DNA of 64,000 bases from Microbacterium suaedae (GTDB lineage Bacteria > Actinomycetota > Actinomycetes > Actinomycetales > Microbacteriaceae). Below the pieces are notes generated by a model that was given only the letters and a program-made list of their open reading frames with translations, did no database searches and was not told the DNA's origin. Location: positions 124,001-188,000 of the forward strand of contig NZ_PNFD01000003.1 in assembly GCF_003254645.1 (NCBI RefSeq). Reading direction: 5' to 3'. Shown piece after piece: positions 38,022 through 46,655 of the stretch; the stretch's first letter is position 1; each line of letters starts with the position of its first letter. A program made the position numbers and the translations under genes.

Positions 38022-40484
38022 GTGCAGAACGCAAACGGCGACCGGCTGAGCCGGCCACGGCTCGTCTCGCTGTGGCGCCGCGTCGCCCCAGGCGCGACCG
38101 TCCTCGTGACCGCACAGCATCGTAGCGGCGTCGTCACGAGCGTACGCGAGTGGCTTGCCTCGTCCGATGCATCGCTCGTGCGCTGGTCGTCCACTCGCGT
38201 CGACGTTCCCGCCGACTCCCCCGACGCCGACGTCGTGCTGCTCGAACTCGAGGGGATGCGCGGCGACCATGTCGCCGCGACGCTCGCGGTGCGGAAGCGG
38301 TGGCCGAATGCGACGCTCATCGCGGTCTCGAGCACGCAGTGGCCCCCGGGGCTGCTCGACGCCGACGTGCGCCCCGAACGCGTCCTCTCGGGCGCTCTGT
38401 TCGGCTTCACGGCCGACGAGATCCTCGACCGCGCCGAGCAGCTCGGGCTCGCGATCTCCTGGGAAGAAGCGAACGAACTGCTCGACCGCGTCGGCGCGCA
38501 CACCGGATTCGTCGACGCTGTCCTCCGCGCCGCGGCCGCGCGCGGATCCTTCGACGAGGCTGCTCTCCACGTGGGGTGCGACGAGGCGACCTCGTACTTC
38601 GCGAGCTCGGCGGCCGCCGGCGTTTTCCGACCGAACGCGTGGCGCGCCGCGCTCATGTCGGCGCGCATCGGTCCGATGCCCCGCCACACGCTCCTGGCCG
38701 TCTGGGGAGAGGACGAGGTGGTCCGCGCCGCGCTCGACAACCTGCTTCAGAACGGCTTCTTCACGCAGGATCTCGCCACCGACACGCTCGCGCTGCGCCC
38801 CGATATCCGCGCCGCGGTGATCGAACGGATCGAACGCGAGGCGCGAATGTCCGCCGTCGACGACGCCGTAGCGGCCCTCGCCTCCGAGCAACTGAGCGCG
38901 GGCCGCTCCGACGAGGGCTGGGCGATCGTCTCCGACCTCCCACAGGCCCGCAGGCGCCTTCTCGTCCGGCACTGGTGGCAGCTGAGCGACCTCGACGTCG
39001 AACGGGCGCGCCCCTGGCTCGCCGAAGCGCTGCAGAGCGACCCGGATCCCCGCCTGCGGCTCGCGCTCGCACGCACCCTTCTCGACGTCACGAGTGCGAA
39101 TCACTCCGGAAGCATCCCGCACGACGCGCGCTTCGAGGCCCGCGCGCTGCTCGAGGAGGTCGACTCCTCCCCCGATGCGACCGACGACGCCCGGTTCGCC
39201 GCCGACATCCTGCGGGGCATCCTGCCGCGCCTTGAGGGTCGGCACGCCGACGCGCTCGAGATCCACGAGAATCTCGTCGATTCCAGTGCCTCCGCCCCGC
39301 ACGCCCCCGCCCGGACGCCGCGTCCCTGCGGGCTCATGCAGGTCACCGCCCTCATTCAGGCCGGGCTCAGTGCCCTCGACGCGAACTGCACGAACATCGC
39401 GTCCGACCGCTTCGCGGCGGCCGCCGCACTCGCGCATCAGGAACGCCACGAGCGGCTCGCGAAGTTCGCGCACGAGATGCTGCTGATCGTCCGGTCGAAC
39501 GGCACGCCCTTCGCGACATCGGTCCAGTCGCGCGTCGACAACATCGTCGGTGCGCAGGTCATCTCCCGGCCGATGCAGAGCGTCGTCGCCCTGAGCAGCG
39601 CCCTGTACGTCGTCGACCCGCACGCCCTGCAGACGGCGCTCGATGCCGCTGACGAGGCGCCGCCGCTCGACGACCCGATCACGCTGCGCTTCGTGTCCGT
39701 CACACTCCGGTCCATCACGCACAGCCTCCTCGGATCGTCGGCCCTCGCGATCCGGCGCCTGGAGCTCTTCGAGCGGGGATTCGAGGGACGCAGCCTCTCG
39801 CTTCATCACCGCGCCCTGCTCGCGTGGGCTCGGACCGAGACGCTCCTGTCCGTCGGCGCGGACGACCGCGCGACGGCCCTGCTCGCATCGGCACCGACCG
39901 AGTTCGCCAATCTGGTCCCCCTCGAGATCCTCCGCGCCCGAGCGCATCTGCACGCTGGCGAGCCTGAACGCGCCCTCGCCTGCCTCGCGACGTCTCCCGA
40001 GGTCCGAGACGCGGGAGTACTCGGCGTCTGGGCGCACGTGCTGCTGTTCCTCGCTTATCACGCGATCGGATCCGTCTCTTCGGTCGACATCGCGCGACAG
40101 CACCTGTCCACCGCGATCGTCGCGGCATCGCGCGCCCGCCCGCTGATGCCGTTCGCGATGCAGGGCATGGGTGCGCTCAACGTGATCATCGCGCAGGCCG
40201 AGCAGATCGGTCTCGACCCCGCCGGGCGCCGGCTCGTCGGCGACCTCCTCCGGGTACGCGACGCACTGCAGGTTGCGACCGGCGCATCGCTCACGCTGAG
40301 CGACCGCGAGCGCACGGTCGTCGCTCAGCTCTCCGTCGCCACGTCGACGAAGGATCTCGCGCGGCGCCTGCACGTCTCACCGAACACGGTCAAGACGCAG
40401 CTCCGCTCGATCTACCGCAAGCTCGGGGTCTCTTCCTGGGCCGACGCGGGCGCGGCAGCGAAGCGACTGGGGCTGGCCGAGTAG
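38022..40484 (+). CDS. Large LuxR-family transcriptional regulator
   Basis: The start is GTG 38022, with GGGAGG seven bases upstream; a GTG at 38016 is an alternative. The product has 820 aa. The N-terminal ~120 residues resemble a receiver-like or degenerate ATPase fold without clear Walker motifs. The middle is an all-helical, TPR-like solenoid (~270-740), and the C-terminal ~60 residues are a LuxR helix-turn-helix (LSDRERTVVAQLSV, VSPNTVKTQLRSIYRKLG). This is the MalT/LAL layout without the usual P-loop. It is a paralogue of the partial gene at 1-479, and a secreted M6 protease follows. Confidence 0.85.
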   Translation: MQNANGDRLSRPRLVSLWRRVAPGATVLVTAQHRSGVVTSVREWLASSDASLVRWSSTRVDVPADSPDADVVLLELEGMRGDHVAATLAVRKRWPNATLIAVSSTQWPPGLLDADVRPERVLSGALFGFTADEILDRAEQLGLAISWEEANELLDRVGAHTGFVDAVLRAAAARGSFDEAALHVGCDEATSYFASSAAAGVFRPNAWRAALMSARIGPMPRHTLLAVWGEDEVVRAALDNLLQNGFFTQDLATDTLALRPDIRAAVIERIEREARMSAVDDAVAALASEQLSAGRSDEGWAIVSDLPQARRRLLVRHWWQLSDLDVERARPWLAEALQSDPDPRLRLALARTLLDVTSANHSGSIPHDARFEARALLEEVDSSPDATDDARFAADILRGILPRLEGRHADALEIHENLVDSSASAPHAPARTPRPCGLMQVTALIQAGLSALDANCTNIASDRFAAAAALAHQERHERLAKFAHEMLLIVRSNGTPFATSVQSRVDNIVGAQVISRPMQSVVALSSALYVVDPHALQTALDAADEAPPLDDPITLRFVSVTLRSITHSLLGSSALAIRRLELFERGFEGRSLSLHHRALLAWARTETLLSVGADDRATALLASAPTEFANLVPLEILRARAHLHAGEPERALACLATSPEVRDAGVLGVWAHVLLFLAYHAIGSVSSVDIARQHLSTAIVAASRARPLMPFAMQGMGALNVIIAQAEQIGLDPAGRRLVGDLLRVRDALQVATGASLTLSDRERTVVAQLSVATSTKDLARRLHVSPNTVKTQLRSIYRKLGVSSWADAGAAAKRLGLAE

Positions 40485-40676
40485 GCCCCGCGCGCCTCTC
40501 CACAGACTGCACACCAGAGAACCGAGTTTCTCATCATCCCGGCGTGGGAAATCCATCCGAAACACGCATTCTGTGAAAGTGATGTGGTCCAGCCGCATGA
40601 ACGCTGAGTGCACAGCTCGGCGTTCCGGACGGCGGTCGCGGACGTTCTCGTCCGCTCCACCCATCTACGGAGGAAC
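40485..40676 (+). other. Intergenic leader of the M6 protease gene
   Basis: This 192-nt gap holds no recognisable promoter hexamers of quality and no hairpin terminator for the regulator gene. The only firm signal is the Shine-Dalgarno GGAGG (40670-40674) before ATG 40677. The DNA is visibly lower in GC than its surroundings over 40500-40600, as expected for a control region. Confidence 0.4.
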
Positions 40677-42968
40677 ATGAAGATCCGCACCACATGCGCA
40701 CTCGGGGCAGCAGCGTTGCTCGCCGGGTCGCTCCTCGTCCCCACTGCCGCAACAGCGGCCCCGGCGTCCGCGTCGGCCCCCGAGGCGCCGACAGATGCGC
40801 CCAGTGACAACCGACCCGATCCGCTCGCCGAGAAGCGCACGGCCGAGAAGCAGAAGGCTGCCGAGCTCGTCGCGACGGGCAAGGCCGACGTCACCGAACG
40901 CGGCCGCGGTTCGAACAAGAGCAGGGTCGTCGAGCTGAAGCCCGGCGAGTACGTCGAGTACGGCACCGCCGAGACGGCGCAGCTGTTCACGATCCTCGTC
41001 GAGTTCGGCGACGACGTCGATGAGCGCTTCCCCGACGCACCCGCAGGGCCGCGCCACAACGAGATCCCCGAGCCCGGAGAGTCCGACAACTCAACCTACT
41101 GGATGTCGGACTTCTCGAAGGCACACTACGAGGACATGTTCTTCGGCGACGGAGAGTCCTTCGCCGACGTCTACGACGAGATGTCGTCGGGCCGCTTCGC
41201 CGTCGAGGGCGGCGTCTCCGACTGGGTCCAGGTCGACAACAACGAGGCGTCGTACGGCGAGACCGAGTCCCAGCAGGACATGACGCGGTTCATCCAGGAC
41301 TCCGCCGACGCCTGGTACGACGCACAGCTCGCGGAGGGCCGTTCCCAGGACGACATCGTCGCCGAGCTGCAGTCGTACGACGTGTGGGACCGCTACGACG
41401 CGGACGGCGATGGGATCATCAACGAGCCTGACGGCTACATCGACCATTTCCAGGCCGTGCACGCGGGCGCCGGCGAAGAAGCAGGTGCCCCCGAATGGGC
41501 CATCTGGTCGCACCGTTGGGCCGCCGGCCAGGCCGGCCTCGGCGAGGAAGGGCCGTCGCAGTACATGCCCCTCGGCGGCGTGCAGATCGGTGACACCGAC
41601 ATCTGGATCCGTGACTACACGACCGAGCCCGAGAACGGCGGCCTCGGCGTCTTCGCGCACGAGTTCGGACACGATCTCGGTCTGCCCGACTACTACGACA
41701 CCGCAGGCGGCGAGAACGGCACCGCGTACTGGACCCTCATGAGCTCCGGCTCGTGGCTCGGCCACGGCGACGGCGCGATCGGCACGACGCCGAACCACAT
41801 GGGTCCGAACGAGAAGCTGTTCCTCGGCTGGCTCGACTACGAGCTCGTCGAGGCCGAGTCGGATGCGACGGTCGACCTCGGCCCGTCGTTCCATGCAACG
41901 ACGCGCGGAGCGCAGGCGGCCATCGTCGACCTGCCCGACGCGGAGACGTTCATCGAGGTCGGTCCGGCCGCCTCGGGCGACCGCCATCTGTACTCGGGCT
42001 CGGGCGACGACCTCGATGTGACGGCGACGAGCCCCGAGTTCCTCGTACCCGCGGGCGGCGAGCTCACGGCCAGCGCGAGCTTCGACATCGAGGTCGACTG
42101 GGACTACGCCTACCTCGAGGCCACGACCGACGGCGGCGAGACGTGGACGCCCGTCGAGACGAACCTCTCGACCACGACCGATCCGAACGGGCAGAACGCC
42201 GGATACGGCATCACGGGCACCTCCGACGGCTGGACCGCACTGACCGCCGACCTCTCGGCTCTCGCCGGCGAGACCGCGCAGGTGCGCTTCCGCTACTGGA
42301 CCGATGTGGCCGCGACCTACCCCGGTTTCCAGGTCGACGAGATCGCCGTCGGGGATGCCCTCACGACGGACGACGGCGCAAGCGACTGGACCCTCGACGG
42401 CTTCACGGTCATCGAGGACGGCGGCTACGCGCAGCCGTACAGCCACTTCTACATCGTCGAGAACCGCGTCTACGGCGGCTACGACCGCGTGCTCGAGACC
42501 GGCGCCTACAACTTCGCGTGGTCGCAGTCGAGCCCGGACCAGGTCGAGCACTTCCCCTACCAGGACGGCATGCTCGTCTGGTACGTCAACAGCCTGTACA
42601 GCGACAACAACACCTCGCAGCACCCCGGCGGCGGCAGCGCGCTTCCCGTCGACGCGAACCCGACCGCACTGACCTGGTCCGATGGTGAGGTCGCGCGCAA
42701 CCGGATCCAGGCGTTCGACGCGACGTTCGGCACGCACAAGACGGATCCGATCTCGCTGCAGCGCGAGACGGCGGCGGGCGTCTCGACGCTCGACGTCGCG
42801 TCGCAGAAGCCCTCGGCGACCTTCGACGACACCGACCCGTACGCGTATTACGACGCGGCGAACCCGGGGGCCTCGGTCATCGTGGGCGGCACGGGCACGT
42901 CGGTGACGATCGTCGACCGGAACAAGAACAAGGGCTCGATGACGGTGGACGTGCGCCGCACGCCGTAA
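40677..42968 (+). CDS. Secreted M6-family metalloprotease (immune inhibitor A-like)
   Basis: This 763-aa exported protease starts at ATG 40677. A signal peptide (CALGAAALLAGSLLVPTAATAAP) is followed by a charged propeptide-like region (~35-110). The catalytic domain contains HEFGHDLGLPDYYD (~residue 330), the HExxH-type zinc site with downstream Asp, and MSSGSWLGHG as Met-turn region. YDADGDGIINEPDGYIDHF looks like a Ca-binding loop. A C-terminal beta-sandwich (~460-560, YLEATTDGGETWTPV) resembles the immune-inhibitor-A MAM-like domain. M6 proteases degrade host or environmental proteins. The large LuxR protein upstream is a candidate regulator. Confidence 0.92.
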   Translation: MKIRTTCALGAAALLAGSLLVPTAATAAPASASAPEAPTDAPSDNRPDPLAEKRTAEKQKAAELVATGKADVTERGRGSNKSRVVELKPGEYVEYGTAETAQLFTILVEFGDDVDERFPDAPAGPRHNEIPEPGESDNSTYWMSDFSKAHYEDMFFGDGESFADVYDEMSSGRFAVEGGVSDWVQVDNNEASYGETESQQDMTRFIQDSADAWYDAQLAEGRSQDDIVAELQSYDVWDRYDADGDGIINEPDGYIDHFQAVHAGAGEEAGAPEWAIWSHRWAAGQAGLGEEGPSQYMPLGGVQIGDTDIWIRDYTTEPENGGLGVFAHEFGHDLGLPDYYDTAGGENGTAYWTLMSSGSWLGHGDGAIGTTPNHMGPNEKLFLGWLDYELVEAESDATVDLGPSFHATTRGAQAAIVDLPDAETFIEVGPAASGDRHLYSGSGDDLDVTATSPEFLVPAGGELTASASFDIEVDWDYAYLEATTDGGETWTPVETNLSTTTDPNGQNAGYGITGTSDGWTALTADLSALAGETAQVRFRYWTDVAATYPGFQVDEIAVGDALTTDDGASDWTLDGFTVIEDGGYAQPYSHFYIVENRVYGGYDRVLETGAYNFAWSQSSPDQVEHFPYQDGMLVWYVNSLYSDNNTSQHPGGGSALPVDANPTALTWSDGEVARNRIQAFDATFGTHKTDPISLQRETAAGVSTLDVASQKPSATFDDTDPYAYYDAANPGASVIVGGTGTSVTIVDRNKNKGSMTVDVRRTP

Positions 42969-43004
42969 TCGTCACGCCGCGATCCGCAGCCGCGGATCGG
43001 TCAC

Positions 43005-43044
43005 CGGATGGCCGCGCTCCCTCCCGAGGGGGCGCGGCCATCCG
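43005..43044. terminator. Hairpin between the protease gene and tetR
   Basis: CGGATGGCCGCGC (43005-43017) pairs perfectly with 43032-43044 around a 14-nt loop. It lies between convergent genes and is followed on the plus strand by TCGTTC only. Confidence 0.75.
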
Positions 43045-43067
43045 TCGTTCACGTCCGGGCGCGCGGA

Positions 43068-43700
43068 TCAGCTGCCGTCGGCTGATCCGCCGGAGAGCTG
43101 TGGATCCGCGGGCGGACGAGGGGCCGACAGCAGCGCGGTGAGTCCGTCGAGCGACGGCTCGACCGCCTCGGCCGGGAGGTGGCCGGTGGCGATCAGCTGG
43201 GCGAGCCCGTGCACGAGGGCCCAGACGCCCGCGGCTGCCCCCTCCTGCACCGCCGGGTCCGCATCGCCGAGTCGCGAAGCGACGAGCTCGGCGATCAGCT
43301 CCTCATTCTCGGCGATGAGCGGCCCCATCTCGGCCGTCGGCTCACCGGGCACGCAGATCTCCGGATCGAACACGATCCCGAAGCCCGCGGGCGCGTCGAG
43401 CGCATACGCGACGTACGCGCGGCCGACGAGGCGGAGGCGCCGATCCGGGTCGCTCTCCTGCGCGGCTGCCTGCTTCTGCGCGTCGAGCAGCCGCCGCATG
43501 TGCCGCTCGGCGAGACCCCTCATCACGGCGATGCGATCCGGGAAGTGGTGGTAGGGCGCGTTGTGGCTGACCCCCGCGCGCCGAGCGACTTCGCGGAGGC
43601 TCAGGGCGCCGGATCCGCGCTCCGACAGCAGCGCGTCCGCGGCATCGAGCAGCGCCCGCCGCAGATCGCCGTGATGGTACCGCGCTTCCGATGTTGACAC
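43068..43700 (-). CDS. TetR/AcrR-family transcriptional regulator
   Basis: This 210-aa protein has a TetR N-terminus (RRALLDAADALLSERGSGALSLREVARRAGVSHNAPYHHFPDRIAVMRGLA) and a C-terminal TetR_C domain of the WHG type. The GTG at 43698-43700 is used. It is divergent from a flavodoxin-fold reductase, and an inverted repeat between them (43723-43749) is its probable operator, so it likely represses both genes. The co-inducer may be a quinone or similar electrophile, judging by the target; that is inference. Confidence 0.87.
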   Translation of the reverse strand: MSTSEARYHHGDLRRALLDAADALLSERGSGALSLREVARRAGVSHNAPYHHFPDRIAVMRGLAERHMRRLLDAQKQAAAQESDPDRRLRLVGRAYVAYALDAPAGFGIVFDPEICVPGEPTAEMGPLIAENEELIAELVASRLGDADPAVQEGAAAGVWALVHGLAQLIATGHLPAEAVEPSLDGLTALLSAPRPPADPQLSGGSADGS

Positions 43701-43722
43701 GAGCCAGATTCTCCCACATCAT

Positions 43723-43749
43723 GACAGTGTCCAGTTTGTGGGCACTGTC
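43723..43749. promoter_or_regulatory. Operator in the tetR / reductase intergenic region
   Basis: GACAGTG (43723-43729), N13, CACTGTC (43743-43749) is a perfect inverted repeat. Overlapping copies of TGTCCAG (43729 and 43746) also occur. It lies 22 nt before the reductase start and 23 nt before the tetR start. Confidence 0.65.
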
Positions 43750-43770
43750 CAGATCATGTCAGGAGGAACC

Positions 43771-44376
43771 ATGTCCGCGCTCGTCATCGACGGCCACCCG
43801 AACCCCGATTCGCTCACGGCCGCGCTCGCGCGTCGCTACGCCGAGGCGCACGGCGACGCGCGCCTCCTCGCCGTGCGCGATCTCACCTTCGACCCGATCA
43901 TGCGCCGGGGATATCGAGGAGAACAGCCACTCGAGCCCGATCTGCGCGCAGCCCTCGACGATCTCCTCGCCGCCGACCACGTCGCCGTCGCGACGCCGGT
44001 GTGGTGGGCGTCGACCCCCGCGCTCCTCAAGGGATTCCTCGACCGAATCCTCCTCCCGAAGATCACCTATCGCTACCGGTCGAATGGACTGCCCGAGGGG
44101 CTCCTGCGCGAGAAGACGGGGCGGATCCTCATGACGAGCGACTCGCCGAGGTGGTTCCTCTCCTTGACCGGCGACCCGGCGGTGAAGCACCTGAAGAATC
44201 AGACGATGCAGTTCTGCGGGATCCGGCCCGTGCGCCTCACGCGCTTCACGGGTGTACGCGAGGCGGACGATGCGCGCCGCGCGAACTGGCTCGAGCTCGC
44301 AGCGGCCGCCGGCGCCGCCGATGCACGGCGCTCCACCCGGTCCGCCGCCGCGCCCGCTTCCCTGACGCGTGCGTGA
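43771..44376 (+). CDS. Flavodoxin-fold NAD(P)H oxidoreductase
   Basis: This 201-aa protein matches the NAD(P)H dehydrogenase (quinone)/KefF-like family: SALVIDGHPNPDSLTAALARRY, ATPVWWASTPALLKGFLDRILLP and GILMTS-like RILMTSDSPRWF, which form the FMN-binding loops. It probably reduces quinones or azo/nitro compounds by two electrons. ATG 43771 has a perfect AGGAGG 10 nt upstream. The last residues (AAAPASLTRA) are encoded by the first copy of a tandem repeat at 44351, so the C-terminus may be a late addition. Confidence 0.85.
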   Translation: MSALVIDGHPNPDSLTAALARRYAEAHGDARLLAVRDLTFDPIMRRGYRGEQPLEPDLRAALDDLLAADHVAVATPVWWASTPALLKGFLDRILLPKITYRYRSNGLPEGLLREKTGRILMTSDSPRWFLSLTGDPAVKHLKNQTMQFCGIRPVRLTRFTGVREADDARRANWLELAAAAGAADARRSTRSAAAPASLTRA

Positions 44377-44497
44377 GGCGGCGCCTCAGACCCACACCTG
44401 CCCGGGCCGCGCCCGCTTCCCTGACGCGTGAGGAGGCGGCACCTCGGACCCACTCCCGCTTCCCTGACGCGCGCGTGAGGCGGCGCCTCGGACCCAC
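44351..44497 (+). repeat. Three ~44-bp tandem hairpin-bearing repeats
   Basis: The units are 44351-44395, 44410-44453 and 44455-44497. Each reads CCCGCTTCCCTGACGCG, then a stop-containing GTGAGGC, a GAGGCGGCGCCTC hairpin and GACCCAC. The first unit supplies the 3' end and stop of the reductase gene. The spacing is 59 then 45 bp. A multiplied terminator is one reading. The rest of the gap to 44555 shows nothing. Confidence 0.8.
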
Positions 44498-44555
44498 GCG
44501 CCACGAAGGCGACGGCGCCCGGGCCCGCGAAACGACCTCGACGAGCTCTGACGCC

Positions 44556-45338
44556 CTACCCGGAAAGAACGCGTTCGCTCACGATGCGTGCCGTGGCGAC
44601 AGGATCCATGCCGTGATCGCGCGATTCGGACACGACGAGGAACTCGGCGTCCGGCATCGCGTCGCGCAGCAGCTCGAATGCTCGCACGAGGACCGGGAAG
44701 GTGGGATCCCCGCGCAGGATCGTCACCGGCAGGGATAGCTCCCGCATTGCCACGGTCGGCGCCGCGAGATCGCGGGTGAGCGTCGCGTCGTAGACGGCCG
44801 ACTGCGCGAGCGGGACGAGCGATGCGAACAGCGGGCTCTGCCGGATCTGCTCGATCAGCTGCTCAGGCAGACCCACAGCCTCCCGCTGGAAGAGGACGAC
44901 CGCCTCGGCGGCCTCACCGTCATCGATGAGCCGCTGCAGCCGATCGGGAAGTCGCGGATCCGACGTCCGCTCACCGAACGAGAACGGCGGCTCGGAGAGG
45001 AACAGGCGCGAGACGGGCAGGCCCGACGCCGTCGCGAAGTGCGCGAGCACGGCGCCCGAAGAATGTCCGAGCAAGGCTGCCTCTCCTCCCACCGCCTCGA
45101 TCACGGCGGCGAGATCCTCGACCTCGCGCTCGATCGCATACGGCGCTACGTCGCCACTCTCGCCCCGCGCGCGACGGTCCAGGGTGATGCCCTGCAGGCC
45201 GGATTCACCGAGCGCGCGGGCGAGGGGCACGGCAGCATCGGACGCCGAAAGCGCCCCGCCGACGATCACGACCGGCGGACCGTCGCCGTGGCGCCCGAAG
45301 GCGATCGGGGCGCCGTCAGCCGACATCGTGTGATCCAT
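44556..45338 (-). CDS. Alpha/beta hydrolase
   Basis: This 260-aa protein has the alpha/beta-hydrolase fold: VVIVGGALSASDAAVPLARAL at the oxyanion region, the nucleophile elbow GHSSGA (~residue 95) and a late catalytic His in ESRDHGMDP. The ATG at 45336-45338 is preferred to longer alternatives that run into the neighbouring gene's upstream region. It is divergent from the PhzF-like gene. Substrate not assigned. Confidence 0.82.
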   Translation of the reverse strand: MDHTMSADGAPIAFGRHGDGPPVVIVGGALSASDAAVPLARALGESGLQGITLDRRARGESGDVAPYAIEREVEDLAAVIEAVGGEAALLGHSSGAVLAHFATASGLPVSRLFLSEPPFSFGERTSDPRLPDRLQRLIDDGEAAEAVVLFQREAVGLPEQLIEQIRQSPLFASLVPLAQSAVYDATLTRDLAAPTVAMRELSLPVTILRGDPTFPVLVRAFELLRDAMPDAEFLVVSESRDHGMDPVATARIVSERVLSG

Positions 45339-45460
45339 GCGGATACCGTGCCATGCTCGCGGCCCTCGCGGTACCCACTTGTGCGATGCGCATCGAGGTC
45401 GGACGGCGTCGGTCCTGTGCGCCGCCCACGGACGACGAGGCTCCCCTCGCGCTCGAGGGC

Positions 45461-45466
45461 TACCGT
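45461..45466 (+). promoter_or_regulatory. -10 box of the phzF-like gene
   Basis: TACCGT is 6 nt before the ATG at 45473. This supports that start over the upstream ATG of a longer frame. Confidence 0.4.
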
Positions 45467-45472
45467 GAGTGC

Positions 45473-46300
45473 ATGCCACTCGATTTCCGCCAGGTCGATG
45501 TCTTCAGCACGGACCCGCTCCAGGGCAACCCCGTGGCCGTCGTCCACGGGGCCGACGGTCTGACCGACGAGCAGATGGCCGCGTTCGCGCGATGGACCAA
45601 CCTCTCCGAGACAACGTTCCTCCTCGCGCCGACGCACCCCTCGGCCGACTACCGCCTGCGTATTTTCACCCCGGGTGGTGAGCTGCCGTTCGCGGGCCAC
45701 CCAACGCTCGGATCCGCGCACGCGTGGCTCGAGGCCGGAGGCGCGCCCCGCACCGGCGACATCGTGCAGGAGTGCGAGATCGGCCTCGTGACACTGCGCC
45801 AGGAGTCGGGCCGTCTGGCATTCGCCGCCCCTCCCCTCGCGCGCTCAGGACCCGCCAACGAGGAGCTCCTGGTGCGTATCGCGACATCGCTGGGCGTTGA
45901 ACGCGGAGCGATCGTCGACGCCGCGTGGTGCGACAACGGCCCCGGTTGGGTCGGCGTGCGCCTCGCCGACGCGCAGGCCGTTCTGTCCCTGCACCCCGAC
46001 TTCGCCGCGCTGCCAGTACCGGTGGGGGCCGTCGGCCTCTACGGCGACGGCGCCGAATGTGCGATCGAGGTGCGCGCATTCCTCCGGCCAGAGATGGGGC
46101 CGACCGAGGATCCCGTGACGGGCTCCCTCAACGCCGCCATCGGCCAGTGGCTCGCGGGATCTGTCCTCCCCGATGAGTACGTGTCGAGCCAGGGCACGGC
46201 GCTCGGACGCCGCGGCCGCGTGCACGTGCTCCGCGACGGCGACGACGTGTGGGTCGGCGGCGTCACGACGACGACCATCCGGGGCGAACTGACGATCTGA
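45473..46300 (+). CDS. PhzF-family protein (isomerase/epimerase)
   Basis: This 275-aa protein has the two-domain diaminopimelate-epimerase-like fold of PhzF: FRQVDVFSTDPLQGNPVAVVHGADGL at the N-terminus, NLSETTFLL with the catalytic Glu, FTPGGELPFAGHPTLGSAHAWLE, and DPVTGSLNAAIGQWLA in the second domain. No phenazine genes are nearby, so it is one of the many stand-alone homologues of unknown substrate. It is followed by two hairpin elements. Confidence 0.9.
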   Translation: MPLDFRQVDVFSTDPLQGNPVAVVHGADGLTDEQMAAFARWTNLSETTFLLAPTHPSADYRLRIFTPGGELPFAGHPTLGSAHAWLEAGGAPRTGDIVQECEIGLVTLRQESGRLAFAAPPLARSGPANEELLVRIATSLGVERGAIVDAAWCDNGPGWVGVRLADAQAVLSLHPDFAALPVPVGAVGLYGDGAECAIEVRAFLRPEMGPTEDPVTGSLNAAIGQWLAGSVLPDEYVSSQGTALGRRGRVHVLRDGDDVWVGGVTTTTIRGELTI

Positions 46301-46309
46301 GCGCGGCCC

Positions 46310-46400
46310 GCACAACACAACGCAGTCAATCCGCAGGCGATGACGCTCGAACCGGCCACATCGGGCGTCCTGCGGACGAATTGACTGCGTCATGTTGTGC
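46310..46400. repeat. Family B hairpin element, copy 1
   Basis: GCACAACACAACGCAGTCAAT (46310-46330) pairs with 46380-46400 with two mismatches, around a 49-nt interior in which CCGCAGG and CCTGCGG extend the stem after a 4-nt bulge. It lies 10 nt after the phzF-like stop and 41 nt before family A copy 3. Confidence 0.9.
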
Positions 46401-46440
46401 CGGCAGTGTCCGACGGCGACAACGGTACGTGCTACCGACC

Positions 46441-46524
46441 TACACGACGACGCCATTTTTCGTTCTCTTGGTGCCCGAAACCGGTTCAGATGCATGCGAG
46501 CGGGAGAATTGGCGTCGTTGTGCA
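46441..46524. repeat. Family A hairpin element, copy 3 (84 bp, decayed left arm)
   Basis: The right arm 46505-46524 is identical to copies 1 and 2; the left arm 46441-46460 differs at 4 of 20 positions. The total length is again 84 bp. The 130 nt from here to the next gene contain a small perfect hairpin CGGGGG-AACG-CCCCCG (46578-46593) and nothing else clear. Confidence 0.88.
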
Positions 46525-46643
46525 GAACGAGAACCCGTCCTGGCGAGCGGCCCTTCGGGGACACCCCACCCGCCGCCCGGGGGAACGCCCCCGAATCAGT
46601 CCGAGTTCCGTCGCCAGGCTCGACCTCGGCGCCGAGCCGAACC

Positions 46644-46649
46644 TAGCCT
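46644..46649 (+). promoter_or_regulatory. -10 box of the CPBP protease gene
   Basis: TAGCCT is 6 nt before the ATG at 46656, with no Shine-Dalgarno between. Confidence 0.35.
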
Positions 46650-46655
46650 CGCCAC

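Noticed and set aside
45353..45472. N-terminal extension of the PhzF-like protein
   Set aside because: The family N-terminus begins at ATG 45473, and a -10 box lies directly before it within the proposed extension.
46539..46618. A possible third ~80-bp hairpin (CCTGGCGA ... TCGCCAGG) beside family A copy 3
   Set aside because: The arms are only 8 bp long and do not resemble the A or B arms; chance is likely in GC-rich DNA.
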